Origin: Puteibacter caeruleilacunae
GTDB lineage: Bacteria > Bacteroidota > Bacteroidia > Bacteroidales > Prolixibacteraceae
DNA length: 64,000 bases
Assembly (NCBI GenBank): GCA_005217565.1
Contig: SJCO01000013.1
Location: 1 to 64,000 of the forward strand
Direction: 5' to 3'
A model generated the notes under the pieces. The model was not told the origin of the DNA, made no database searches, and saw nothing but the letters and a program-made list of their open reading frames with translations. Made by a program: the position numbers and the translations under genes. Shown one piece after another: positions 20,868 to 28,659 of this stretch. The first letter of the stretch is position 1. Each line of letters starts with the position of its first letter.

Positions 20868-21929
20868 CTATGACAGTTGTCGATGTTTACATCTGTCGGT
20901 TTCGTCAGATTTGCCTGCATTGTCTGTTTTTCCGCATTCCGTTCTTCTTGTTCTATTAAATGTATCAGCAAGTAACTCTGACAATTGTTCAAACTCGATT
21001 AAGAAACCATCGTGACCATGGATTGATTTAATCTCCTTATACTTTGCTTGTCGCCCAAGTTTTTTAAACACCTCATAAGTTTCTCTATTTTCATCAGGTA
21101 CAAAAAAGAAATCGGTATCAATTCCTACCATCACAACATTGGCTTTAATCTGCAGTGCAACCTCTTCTAAACTACCACGACCATTTGTAATATCTAAGGT
21201 ACTTAATAAATTGTTCATTAATCGATACGCCTGCAAATAAAATCTTCCCACTAACTTTTCACCATGATGCAACAACCAACTTTCAATATTAAACATGTTC
21301 TTCTCCGCATTTCTTGAGCGTCCGAATTTCTTCTTAAATGATTGTGGTGTTCGGTAAAACATCATCGCCATCATACGAGCATCGTGTAATGGATTAGTTG
21401 AATTTTTAAGGATTTGATCCTGAATCTGATTATGAGCCAACACCCAATCAGAGGCCTTCCAATCGGAAGCAACAGGAACAATGGTCCCTATATAGTCGCC
21501 AAACAAGACAGCCAGCTCCCAACATATACCCCCTCCTAATGATCCGCCAATCGCATAATCAATTTTCTCAACACCTATTTGCTTACACGACAAACCGAAC
21601 AAACGGGCAATATCTCTAACAGAAAAATCTTCAGGTGAATCAAACAATTTTGAAGGATCACGCTCATATCCATTACCAGGAATGTTGAAACCAATAATCG
21701 TATAATGATTGGTATCTACTAAACGTCCCTCTCCGATGATGCCATTCCACCATCCTTTCTCTCCGGTAACCTTAGAGTTTCCTGTAAGCGCATGACACAC
21801 CAACACCACAGGTGCTCCACTTCCAATTTCCTTACCAAACACTTCGTATGACAATTCAATAGCATTATACAAAGCACCTGTTTCTGTGGTGTAATCACTA
21901 ATTGTTATATAATTTAGGTCACTGTTCAT
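20868..21929 (-). CDS. metX: Homoserine O-acetyltransferase
   Basis: An alpha/beta-hydrolase of 353 residues from ATG 21929; the frame extends to a TTG at 21947. The nucleophile elbow is IGGSLGGGICWE, and the catalytic His is in SIHGHDGFLIEFEQL near the C-terminus. An early segment reads LVCHALTGNSKVTG. It activates homoserine with acetyl-CoA for direct sulfhydrylation by the metY product, encoded 29 bp upstream. After the conserved end (LLADTFN) there is an unusual hydrophilic tail of about 29 residues rich in Arg, Lys, Thr and Asp. The DNA coding for this tail has short repeated GACxxAACxGAC-like strings, so it may derive from an intergenic repeat that removed the original stop. Confidence 0.94.
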   Translation of the reverse strand: MNSDLNYITISDYTTETGALYNAIELSYEVFGKEIGSGAPVVLVCHALTGNSKVTGEKGWWNGIIGEGRLVDTNHYTIIGFNIPGNGYERDPSKLFDSPEDFSVRDIARLFGLSCKQIGVEKIDYAIGGSLGGGICWELAVLFGDYIGTIVPVASDWKASDWVLAHNQIQDQILKNSTNPLHDARMMAMMFYRTPQSFKKKFGRSRNAEKNMFNIESWLLHHGEKLVGRFYLQAYRLMNNLLSTLDITNGRGSLEEVALQIKANVVMVGIDTDFFFVPDENRETYEVFKKLGRQAKYKEIKSIHGHDGFLIEFEQLSELLADTFNRTRRTECGKTDNAGKSDETDRCKHRQLS

Positions 21930-21958
21930 CTTCCTATGGTTTAGCAATTAAGCATCAA

Positions 21959-23233
21959 TTATAATGTGGCAAAAGCCTGTTCTAAATCTGCTTTCAAATC
22001 GTCAATATCTTCAATTCCAACAGAAACTCGAATCAAGTCGGTAGTAACACCCGATTTCACTTGTTCTTCTTCACTTAACTGTTGATGAGTAGTACTTGAA
22101 GGGTGAATGATCAATGATTTAGTATCTCCAATGTTAGCCAACAATGAAAATAGTTTCGTCTCACCTACAACCTTTTTGGCAGCATCATAACCACCTTCTA
22201 CACCAAATGTAAGAATACCACTCTGTCCTTTGGGTAAATACTTTTGTGATAACTCATAAGTAGGATGAGATTCTAGTCCCGGATAATTTACCCATGCAAC
22301 CTTAGGGTGGAATTCCAACCACTTGGCCAATTCCAAAGCATTTTTGCTGTGCTTTTCTAGTCGCACCGACAACGTTTCAAGTCCCTGAATAATTTGGAAA
22401 GCATTAAACGGACTCAAGGCACCACCCAGATCTCTTAAGCCTTCCAAACGAACTTTTGCAATATAGGCTGCATTCTCAAGAGCCTCGGAATATACTAACC
22501 CATGGTAACCTGGAGAAGGCTCAGTAAACTCAGGGAATTTTCCATTAGTCCAATCAAATGTACCAGCATCAACGATAGCACCACCTAAAGAATTACCCTG
22601 TCCTCCAATATACTTAGTCAGCGAGTAAACTACAATATCAGCTCCATACTCAATCGGCTTCAATAAGTAAGGTGTTGGTACTGTATTATCAACGATTAAA
22701 GGTACACCTGCCTCCTTCGCGTGTTTTGATATAGCTTGTAGGTCCAATACATTTAACTTTGGATTCCCCAATGACTCAACAAATACAGCTCGTGTATTCT
22801 CTTGAACAGCTTCTCCGAAATTATCAGGATTAGTAGGATCAACAAAAGTAGTTGTAATCCCCAGTCGAGGAAGTGTTACACTTAGTAGATTATAAGTCCC
22901 ACCATACAAGTGAGATGATGCCACAACATGATCTCCAGCCTTTAACAATGTTAGTAATGCCGTTGCAATAGCAGCTGTTCCCGAAGCAAAAACCGCGGCA
23001 CCAATACCACCATCCAAAGCTGCCAAACGCTGTTCAAGGACATCGTTTGTAGGATTATTCAGCCTTGTATAGATATACCCTGTCTCGGCCAAAGAGAACA
23101 AATTAGCTGCATGATCAGCATCGTTAAATACATAAGAAGTGGACTGGTAAATTGGAACTGCTCTTGTTCCTTGTGTACTTAATACATCATGTCCTGCGTG
23201 TAATGCGTCTGTTGAAAATTTAAAATTACTCAT
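21959..23233 (-). CDS. metY: O-acetylhomoserine sulfhydrylase (Cys/Met metabolism PLP enzyme)
   Basis: A 424-residue PLP enzyme of the Cys/Met family. The cofactor lysine lies in VVYSLTKYIGGQGNS. Other family marks are YIYTRLNNPTNDVLEQRLAALDGG, SSHLYGGTYNL, VDNTVPTPYLLKPIEYGAD and IHPSSTTHQQL. Length and the TKYIGG/STTHQQL context fit O-acetylhomoserine aminocarboxypropyltransferase (MetY), which makes homocysteine from O-acetylhomoserine and sulfide. A cystathionine gamma-synthase role is less likely given metX next door. It is the first structural gene of the operon; its start lies 46 bp downstream of the U-tract of the second leader terminator. The RBS region is A-rich without a strong Shine-Dalgarno, as is common in this phylum. 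Confidence 0.93.
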   Translation of the reverse strand: MSNFKFSTDALHAGHDVLSTQGTRAVPIYQSTSYVFNDADHAANLFSLAETGYIYTRLNNPTNDVLEQRLAALDGGIGAAVFASGTAAIATALLTLLKAGDHVVASSHLYGGTYNLLSVTLPRLGITTTFVDPTNPDNFGEAVQENTRAVFVESLGNPKLNVLDLQAISKHAKEAGVPLIVDNTVPTPYLLKPIEYGADIVVYSLTKYIGGQGNSLGGAIVDAGTFDWTNGKFPEFTEPSPGYHGLVYSEALENAAYIAKVRLEGLRDLGGALSPFNAFQIIQGLETLSVRLEKHSKNALELAKWLEFHPKVAWVNYPGLESHPTYELSQKYLPKGQSGILTFGVEGGYDAAKKVVGETKLFSLLANIGDTKSLIIHPSSTTHQQLSEEEQVKSGVTTDLIRVSVGIEDIDDLKADLEQAFATL

Positions 23234-23278
23234 CGTTCTATATTTTTTTTTGTTTGTATTCTTGTTTCATTTCGGATT

Positions 23279-23316
23279 AAAAAAAAAGCCCCTTTTGCGC
23301 TATTGCAAAAGGGGCT
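23279..23316 (-). terminator. Attenuator terminator of the second Met leader
   Basis: On the minus strand AGCCCCTTTTGC and GCAAAAGGGGCT form a perfect 12-bp stem (23316-23287) with the 6-nt loop AATAGC, followed by nine Ts. It sits between the second leader peptide and metY. Its 5' arm and loop also pair with the end of the leader coding sequence, so it is conditional. Confidence 0.93.
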
Positions 23317-23435
23317 TTCAGGTTTTGATCACCATCTTATTCTTAATCCTTTCGCAATAGTTTTCCTCGCCACATCATCATAAACATGGCCATCATCATA
23401 CTCATCATCATATTTTCGGAAAACTGTCTCATTGC
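23300..23435 (-). promoter_or_regulatory. Second attenuator: mutually exclusive 1:2, 2:3 and 3:4 pairings
   Basis: Segment 1 (GCAAT at 23435-23431 plus AGTTTTCC at 23425-23418) can pair with segment 2, GGAAAACTATTGC (23366-23354), leaving a 5-nt bulge. Segment 2, CTATTGCGAAAGG (23360-23348), can instead pair over 13 bp, one of them G-U, with segment 3, CCTTTTGCAATAG (23312-23300). Segment 3 is also the 5' arm and loop of the terminator (3:4). Segment 2 overlaps the last leader codons, 12 nt after the last Met codon. A ribosome waiting at Met codons would free segment 2 for antitermination; one reaching the stop would mask it. Confidence 0.85.
23343..23432 (-). CDS. Methionine leader peptide 2 (29 aa, 11 Met)
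   Basis: A 29-codon frame from ATG 23432 to TAA 23343. After MRQFSEN it has Met runs at residues 8-10, 12-14, 16 and 18-20, then WRGKLLRKD. Eleven of 29 residues are Met, all by the single codon ATG, which fits a sensor of Met-tRNA charging. The sequence AATTGCAATG before the start has no strong Shine-Dalgarno. The product is presumably only a by-product of attenuation upstream of metY. Alternatives such as a Met-rich copper-binding peptide do not explain the overlapping antiterminator and terminator. Confidence 0.85.
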   Translation of the reverse strand: MRQFSENMMMSMMMAMFMMMWRGKLLRKD

Positions 23436-23467
23436 AATTGATCTATTATTTGTCAAAATTTTAATCT

Positions 23468-23499
23468 AAAAAAAAAGCCTCATCATTTCTGACGAGGCT
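23468..23499 (-). terminator. Attenuator terminator of the first Met leader
   Basis: On the minus strand AGCCTCGTCA, loop GAAA, TGATGAGGCT form a 10-bp stem with one G-U pair (23499-23476), followed by nine Ts. It lies between the two leader peptides. Its 5' arm also pairs with the end of the first leader (see 23489-23540). Confidence 0.92.
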
Positions 23500-23540
23500 C
23501 TTTGTAATATTTTTGTTTACACATAAGATGTCCCCGTCAG
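23489..23540 (-). promoter_or_regulatory. First attenuator: antiterminator pairing
   Basis: CTGACGGGG (23540-23532), which contains the leader stop codon TGA, can pair over 9 bp (one G-U) with CCTCGTCAG (23497-23489), part of the 5' arm of the first terminator. The two structures exclude each other. The pairing element begins 11 nt after the last Met codon, nearly the same spacing as in the second attenuator. A clear segment-1 partner is not visible here; only a weak GTCA/TGAC match exists. Confidence 0.8.
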
Positions 23541-23575
23541 GATTTTCCCAACATCATCATAAACATCATATGCAT
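23537..23575 (-). CDS. Methionine leader peptide 1 (12 aa, 6 Met)
   Basis: A 12-codon frame, MHMMFMMMLGKS, from ATG 23575 to TGA 23537; six residues are Met. It is preceded by the purine-rich GTGAAGAGAAATACT, which may serve as ribosome binding site. The frame is open further upstream without an ATG, so a GTG start five codons earlier is possible. It shares the MFMMM core and a following G-K with leader 2. Role inferred: ribosome position on the Met codons decides whether the terminator at 23468-23499 forms. Confidence 0.8.
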   Translation of the reverse strand: MHMMFMMMLGKS

Positions 23576-23620
23576 AGTATTTCTCTTCACTTTTTTGCTT
23601 TTTGAATTAATCTTCGATGA

Positions 23621-23650
23621 CAAAGAAATAGATATTTTTTTAAATCCCAA
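23621..23650 (-). promoter_or_regulatory. Candidate promoter of the methionine operon
   Basis: On the minus strand TTG (23650-23648), a 19-bp gap and TTTCTTTG (23628-23621) resemble the Bacteroidota TTTG / TAnnTTTG boxes, with one mismatch in the -7 box. Transcription from here would give a short 5' segment before leader 1. The upstream kinase gene is on the same strand and no terminator is visible between, so read-through is also possible. Confidence 0.45.
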
Positions 23651-23746
23651 CATTTTTTCATGTTAATTTTATATTAAGACCTATTTATCTTTTAATAAAC
23701 ACAACACTCTACCATTTAATTTTCAACACTTTACAAACATCTAATT

Positions 23747-26449
23747 TTATGTCAAAACTGATTTTAATTTTCGTATCAACTCATCCTTAGTAAATGGTTT
23801 AGCAATATAATCGGTACAACCAGCATTAAGAATACGATCTTGTTCTTCACTCATTGCATGTGCAGTTTGAGCAATAATTGGAATACGAATACCCTCTCTC
23901 CTAATACGTTGAGTCACCTCCAATCCATTAATCTCTGGCATATTTATATCCAGCAAAATAGCATCAGGTAGACGTTGATGAACCAATTCTAACAACTCAC
24001 GGCCATTATTTACATAGCTAATCTCTAACGAAGTACTCCCAAGAATCTCTTCAAGATAAACCAATGAATTCTTATCATCCTCGGCAATATATATCAATCG
24101 ATCATCAAATATCTTTTCGCTTGAAGCATCCATTTTTGATGTTGTACCTTTAGTTTGTTGCGATATTTCAGGAACAGGTAAAGTAAAGCTGAAACAACTA
24201 CCTTTATTAAGGTCAGACTGAACCGTTATTTCTCCTCCCAATAATTCTACTAATCCTTTGGTAATACTCAATCCTAATCCAGTCCCTTGAGCATATCCCT
24301 TATCTAATTGACAGAAGCGTTCAAATATTAACTCCTGTTGATTCTCAGGAATTCCAACACCTGTATCCTTTACAAATATTCTAACTCTTTGTTTCTCTCC
24401 TATTTGTTCGAGAGTATATCCAACCTCTACCACTCCCTTATCGGTATACTTGATAGCATTACTGATAAGATTTGCTAATATTTGCTTCAATCGTCCAGGA
24501 TCAGTATAAAGATTTAACTTTTGTGCATTATAAGGAAGTGTTAGTTTCAATTCTACTTGGTCCTTACTCTTATAAAGATTCGATTCCTTGTGTGATTCAA
24601 AATGCATAATCATCACCTCATTCAACTCCATCCACGAATGTAGTATCTTAAGCTGATTTGATTCAATTTTTGAAATATCAATGATATCACTAATGATCCG
24701 TAGTAGCTGCTCTCCTGAACTATTGATCAACTGCATAAACTGCTTAGCCTTTTCGTCACTAATCTCTGTATTAACCAGCAAATCAGAAAAACCAATGATT
24801 GAATTCAATGGCGTTCTAATCTCATGACTCATATTGGCTAAAAATGCCGATTTCAATCGGTCGCTTTCCTCGGCTTTCTCCTTTGCTCTAATTAACTCTT
24901 GCTCACTCTCTTTTTGACGGGTAATATCAGCAGCCAATCCTTCCACAACTAAATCATCTCCTTCTTCAACCACACTAAAAGCCCGATCTCTTATCCAATG
25001 AATATTATTCCAGGCATCGTAAATCCGATATTCCAGATCCCAAGTATCTCCAGCCTTTAAATTCTCCAATAAATCATAAACCATAGGCTGATCATCAGGA
25101 TGGATTGCGTTAACCCAAGCCATCGGATCACGAAGCATTTCATCAGGTTCAAAGCCTAAAATATCTCTAATTTTATTTGCCCAAAAACGTGCTCCTTTTT
25201 TCACAGAAAAGATATAAGCAATATCAGGAGAATTCTGCACCAATCGCCTGTACTTCATCTCACTCTTGATCACCGACAACTGAGCTTTCTTACGTTCGGT
25301 AATATCGATATTGGTCCCCAGGTAAGAAATCAAATCACCATGCTCATTAAAAACAGGTGCCGCTGTACCATATAACCAATAAATATCTCCTTGCTTACTT
25401 TTAAACCTGAACTCATACCCCCACTTGCCTCTTGAATTTACCGACTTATACCACATATCGGATATGTATTCCCGATCATCGGGGTGAATGGCTTCAATCC
25501 ATCCTTTTCCCAAGGCATCTTCAATCTCCATACCAGCAAGACTCAACCATTGAGGATTGACATAGTTACAATCGCCATTTGCATCGGTGGTATATATGGC
25601 AAGAGGAGATTGTGTAGCCAGACGCTTAAATTTTTCTTCACTATCACGAAGCGCTGTAACGGCTTCCTTTTGGGTAGTTATATCATTAATCAGTCCTTCG
25701 AGGTTAGTAAGTGTCCCCTCTTCATTATACACAGCTACACCTTGCTCCCAGACCCACTTCACATCGCCATTTTTTGCAATAATCCTATATTCAATGGTAA
25801 ACTGTCGGTGTTCTCTGATACCTTCATCCACTCTTTCCTTTACAATATCTCTATCATCAGGATGGATTAAATCGTTATACGACAGCAACCTATTTCCACG
25901 AATCTCTTCTGGTTTATAGCCTGTTAAGGCATAAATCCCCTCACTAATAAACTCCATCGTCCAATCTTCATCGTTCTGACAACGATAAGCAACACCGTGA
26001 AAATTAGCGATCAAATTCAAGAACCGTTGTTCTCTAACCGTAAAATCCTCATCTTCATAATCATCGTAGGTCCGATCACTGAGAATCATCAAAACCGACA
26101 TAGTCGATTTTAAAGGAACCAACTTCATTGACAGTGACTCAAAATCAGCTGAATTTATTAGCACCTCTTTCGAACCATTTGTTCGCCAAACCTCTTTCAA
26201 CAGATCTGACAAATTCTCTACATTTAAAATCTCGACTAACTCATCAAGTGTATAATCCTTATATTTAGGTGGTAATGAAAACAATTCTTGAGCATCATGA
26301 AAAAATGCACCTACCTGATCCTCAACACTAAAGATAATATAAGGTTCCTGTATTTCACCCAATACACGGATCAAATCCTTGTTATAACCAAGCATTGCAC
26401 TTGAATGATTTGAAACTTTTCCCATTTTTTTGCTGTGTGTGTTGCTCAT
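23747..26449 (-). CDS. Hybrid histidine kinase with three PAS domains and a receiver
   Basis: 900 residues without a clear signal peptide or membrane helix, so probably cytoplasmic. After a divergent N-terminal PAS-like stretch come three PAS_3-type domains at about 135-258, 265-385 and 390-510, each ending in a D-I-T motif (GLINDITTQKE, TNIDITERKK, AADITRQKE). HisKA has MSHEIRTPLNSIIGFSDLL (His about 541); the ATPase domain has DTGVGIPENQ and GTGLGLSITKGLVELLGG. The receiver spans about 780-898 (YIAEDDKNS, LLDINMPEINGLE, AKPFTKDEL). It has no DNA-binding output, so it probably feeds a phosphorelay. It lies just upstream of the methionine operon on the same strand, but nothing else links it to methionine. 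Confidence 0.9.
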   Translation of the reverse strand: MSNTHSKKMGKVSNHSSAMLGYNKDLIRVLGEIQEPYIIFSVEDQVGAFFHDAQELFSLPPKYKDYTLDELVEILNVENLSDLLKEVWRTNGSKEVLINSADFESLSMKLVPLKSTMSVLMILSDRTYDDYEDEDFTVREQRFLNLIANFHGVAYRCQNDEDWTMEFISEGIYALTGYKPEEIRGNRLLSYNDLIHPDDRDIVKERVDEGIREHRQFTIEYRIIAKNGDVKWVWEQGVAVYNEEGTLTNLEGLINDITTQKEAVTALRDSEEKFKRLATQSPLAIYTTDANGDCNYVNPQWLSLAGMEIEDALGKGWIEAIHPDDREYISDMWYKSVNSRGKWGYEFRFKSKQGDIYWLYGTAAPVFNEHGDLISYLGTNIDITERKKAQLSVIKSEMKYRRLVQNSPDIAYIFSVKKGARFWANKIRDILGFEPDEMLRDPMAWVNAIHPDDQPMVYDLLENLKAGDTWDLEYRIYDAWNNIHWIRDRAFSVVEEGDDLVVEGLAADITRQKESEQELIRAKEKAEESDRLKSAFLANMSHEIRTPLNSIIGFSDLLVNTEISDEKAKQFMQLINSSGEQLLRIISDIIDISKIESNQLKILHSWMELNEVMIMHFESHKESNLYKSKDQVELKLTLPYNAQKLNLYTDPGRLKQILANLISNAIKYTDKGVVEVGYTLEQIGEKQRVRIFVKDTGVGIPENQQELIFERFCQLDKGYAQGTGLGLSITKGLVELLGGEITVQSDLNKGSCFSFTLPVPEISQQTKGTTSKMDASSEKIFDDRLIYIAEDDKNSLVYLEEILGSTSLEISYVNNGRELLELVHQRLPDAILLDINMPEINGLEVTQRIRREGIRIPIIAQTAHAMSEEQDRILNAGCTDYIAKPFTKDELIRKLKSVLT

Positions 26450-26505
26450 AATTGAATTACACTAATGTCAGGTAAAATGTTTCATCTGTTTAAAATTTTT
26501 TGATT

Positions 26506-26533
26506 TCTGAATGTTCAAAAAATTTGAATACAT
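26506..26533. repeat. Imperfect inverted repeat in the kinase/wecB divergent gap
   Basis: GAATGTTCAAA and TTTGAATACATTC flank a short A-rich centre, giving an imperfect dyad in the roughly 330-bp gap between the divergent kinase gene and wecB. It may be an operator; no exact promoter box was found nearby. Nothing else in 26450-26776 stands out. Confidence 0.3.
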
Positions 26534-26776
26534 TCAGGAACTCACATAAATTTTAATCATCCGCGTGTGTGTATTTTGCGGAGATGAAAATTCATGTTCG
26601 TTTCATCTTTTCACAGATTATTCGATTTCTGGATTATTAGATATTAAGACTAAAAAAAGACAACACACAATCATTTCAGTTTAATGGTGATGATTGATTC
26701 TTGTGGAGCTATGAAATTTCAGCTATATTCGTAGCTTTCGTAATTCATCAAAAACGAGATCTACAACACAGACTAT

Positions 26777-27985
26777 ATGACATCAGTAAAAAAGATAATG
26801 TTGGTCTTTGGCACCCGCCCTGAGGCTATAAAAATGGCACCTTTAGTAAAAAAGTTTCAAAGCAAATCGGATAATTTCAAAACCATAGTATGTGTTACTG
26901 CTCAGCATCGCGAGATGTTAGATCAAGTACTTGACCTCTTTAATATCACCCCCGATTACGATCTCAACTTAATGAAGCAAGGGCAGGATTTATATGACAT
27001 CACTTCTCGTGTTTTATTAGGGATGCGAAATGTTCTTGCCGGGGCAAAACCAGATATCGTACTGGTACATGGCGATACAACCACCTCAACGGCAACTGCA
27101 CTAGCTGCATTCTACCAACAGATACCAGTAGGTCATGTAGAAGCAGGACTGAGAACGCACAATCTTTACAGTCCGTGGCCAGAAGAAGCAAACCGACAAA
27201 TAACTGGTCGCCTAACTGAATATCACTTTGCTCCTACATCATTAAGTAAAACCAATTTAATTGCAGAAAACATTTCAGAAAATAAGATCACTGTAACAGG
27301 AAATACTGTTATTGATGCCCTGCATATGGTGCTTGAACAGATAAAGAACAGTAATAATCTAAAGACTGAAATCTCAAATAAGTTAGAAGCATGTGGTCTT
27401 GCAAATGGTGTAATTGAACAATATGTCTCTTTGACGAATCCTTCAAGAAAGATGGTCCTTATTACCGGACATCGTCGTGAAAACTTCGGTCAAGGATTTA
27501 TAAATATTTGCAGGGCGATTAAAACTCTGGCAGAGCAAAATCCATCTGTTGATTTCATCTACCCAATGCACCTCAATCCCAATGTTAGAAAAGCCATTGC
27601 CGAGGTATTCGGTCAAGATGTTCTAAAAAAGAGTGACTCGCCCCACGTGATAACTAATGCACACTTCATTGAACCTTTAGAGTATCTTCCATTTGTGCAT
27701 ATGATGAGTAAAAGTTACTTAATTCTAACTGATTCAGGAGGAATCCAGGAAGAAGCTCCAGGACTAGGAAAACCTGTACTGGTAATGCGCGACACCACAG
27801 AAAGACCTGAGGCATTAGAAGCGGGAACAGTGAAATTGGTTGGTACCAACTATCAGAAGATAGTTGATGAGGTGAACTTATTAATAAGAAATGAGGAAGC
27901 CTATCATTCAATGTCGGCCGCAGTTAACCCTTATGGGGATGGACTTGCTTGTGAGAGAATTATAGATAAATTGTTATCAGAATGA
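26777..27985 (+). CDS. wecB: UDP-N-acetylglucosamine 2-epimerase (non-hydrolysing)
   Basis: 402 residues. Family marks are [17 protein letters not shown] at the N-terminus, [51 protein letters not shown] and [21 protein letters not shown]. The enzyme interconverts UDP-GlcNAc and UDP-ManNAc, a precursor of enterobacterial-common-antigen-like and capsular polysaccharides. It stands alone here, about 25 kb from the polysaccharide cluster, divergent from the hybrid kinase and convergent with a small membrane-protein gene 5 bp away. A short insertion near residue 200 ([10 protein letters not shown]-like region) makes it slightly longer than the typical 370-380. Confidence 0.94.
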   Translation: MTSVKKIMLVFGTRPEAIKMAPLVKKFQSKSDNFKTIVCVTAQHREMLDQVLDLFNITPDYDLNLMKQGQDLYDITSRVLLGMRNVLAGAKPDIVLVHGDTTTSTATALAAFYQQIPVGHVEAGLRTHNLYSPWPEEANRQITGRLTEYHFAPTSLSKTNLIAENISENKITVTGNTVIDALHMVLEQIKNSNNLKTEISNKLEACGLANGVIEQYVSLTNPSRKMVLITGHRRENFGQGFINICRAIKTLAEQNPSVDFIYPMHLNPNVRKAIAEVFGQDVLKKSDSPHVITNAHFIEPLEYLPFVHMMSKSYLILTDSGGIQEEAPGLGKPVLVMRDTTERPEALEAGTVKLVGTNYQKIVDEVNLLIRNEEAYHSMSAAVNPYGDGLACERIIDKLLSE

Positions 27986-28008
27986 TGAGATTATCTCTTC
28001 ATTCTTTT
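27980..28008 (+). terminator. Terminator overlapping the wecB stop codon
   Basis: GAATGATGAGA, loop TTA, TCTCTTCATTC (27980-28004) form a 10-bp stem with one T-T mismatch, followed by TTTT. The stem spans the wecB stop and the end of the convergent gene. The U-tract is short, so strength is uncertain. Confidence 0.55.
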
Positions 28009-28455
28009 AACTTTCATCTCCTCACAGAATTTATCCACCACTTCATCAATATTATCATTTTCATGAAATGTCATAATAGGCATTAATGCCTTGCCTTTCT
28101 TGTTCATTAAAAATAGCTTCTTCTCCTTTATATCGTTATCTATAACACGATTGGATCGACTATAGCTTCGATAGGTTTTTGTCTCTATTTTCACCCTCAC
28201 CTGCATACCATCTTCTACCGACAACCACTTCCCTGTTGGTAATAATCCAAAAAGATTTATCGAGAATCGAATCTTCCTCTTTTCAACATCAACAATAGTA
28301 CTGGAATAGGTGAAAGCCATTAAACCTCCAACAACAACAAACAGCACTCCTGGCAATGAAGAGTAAGATGCCATTAATCCAAAAGCAAAAACAACAATGC
28401 CTGCAAACGAAGCAACCGGTCCAAATACTTTGTGATGCTTGTAGGTGTGTTTCAT
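27991..28455 (-). CDS. Small two-helix membrane protein of unknown function
   Basis: 154 residues. Two adjacent hydrophobic segments at about 10-29 (FGPVASFAGIVVFAFGLMAS) and 33-50 (LPGVLFVVVGGLMAFTYS) are followed by a soluble, basic C-terminal domain. The overall plan (helical hairpin then a beta-rich domain with VDVEKRKIRF) recalls bacterial PH-like membrane proteins, but I do not recognise a specific family. It is a single gene, convergent with wecB and separated from the DUF1080 gene by a terminator. Function unknown. Confidence 0.7.
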   Translation of the reverse strand: MKHTYKHHKVFGPVASFAGIVVFAFGLMASYSSLPGVLFVVVGGLMAFTYSSTIVDVEKRKIRFSINLFGLLPTGKWLSVEDGMQVRVKIETKTYRSYSRSNRVIDNDIKEKKLFLMNKKGKALMPIMTFHENDNIDEVVDKFCEEMKVKRMKR

Positions 28456-28554
28456 TCTTTATTAGTTTGTTGGTTAAGATTGCACTACAAGTTAAGCATT
28501 CATAAATTAACCATCACATATTTTGTGGTAAATACTCCAATTAATCATCATAAC

Positions 28555-28593
28555 AAAAAAAAGAGCCGCTTTGGTGGTTAAACAAAGCGACTC
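28555..28593 (-). terminator. Intrinsic terminator after the DUF1080 gene
   Basis: On the minus strand GAGTCGCTTTG and CAAAGCGGCTC form an 11-bp stem (one G-U) followed by eight Ts. It lies 67 bp beyond the DUF1080 stop codon and upstream of the small membrane-protein gene. Confidence 0.88.
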
Positions 28594-28659
28594 AAAATAT
28601 CGAATTAAATCGATCTCAAAGGTGATAAAAGGAATGATTACTAGTACAAATTACTCATA

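Noticed and set aside
23234-23650. SAM riboswitch upstream of metY
   Set aside because: I could not find the conserved cores or helix order of SAM-I or SAM-II. The two Met-rich frames with competing hairpins explain the region better.
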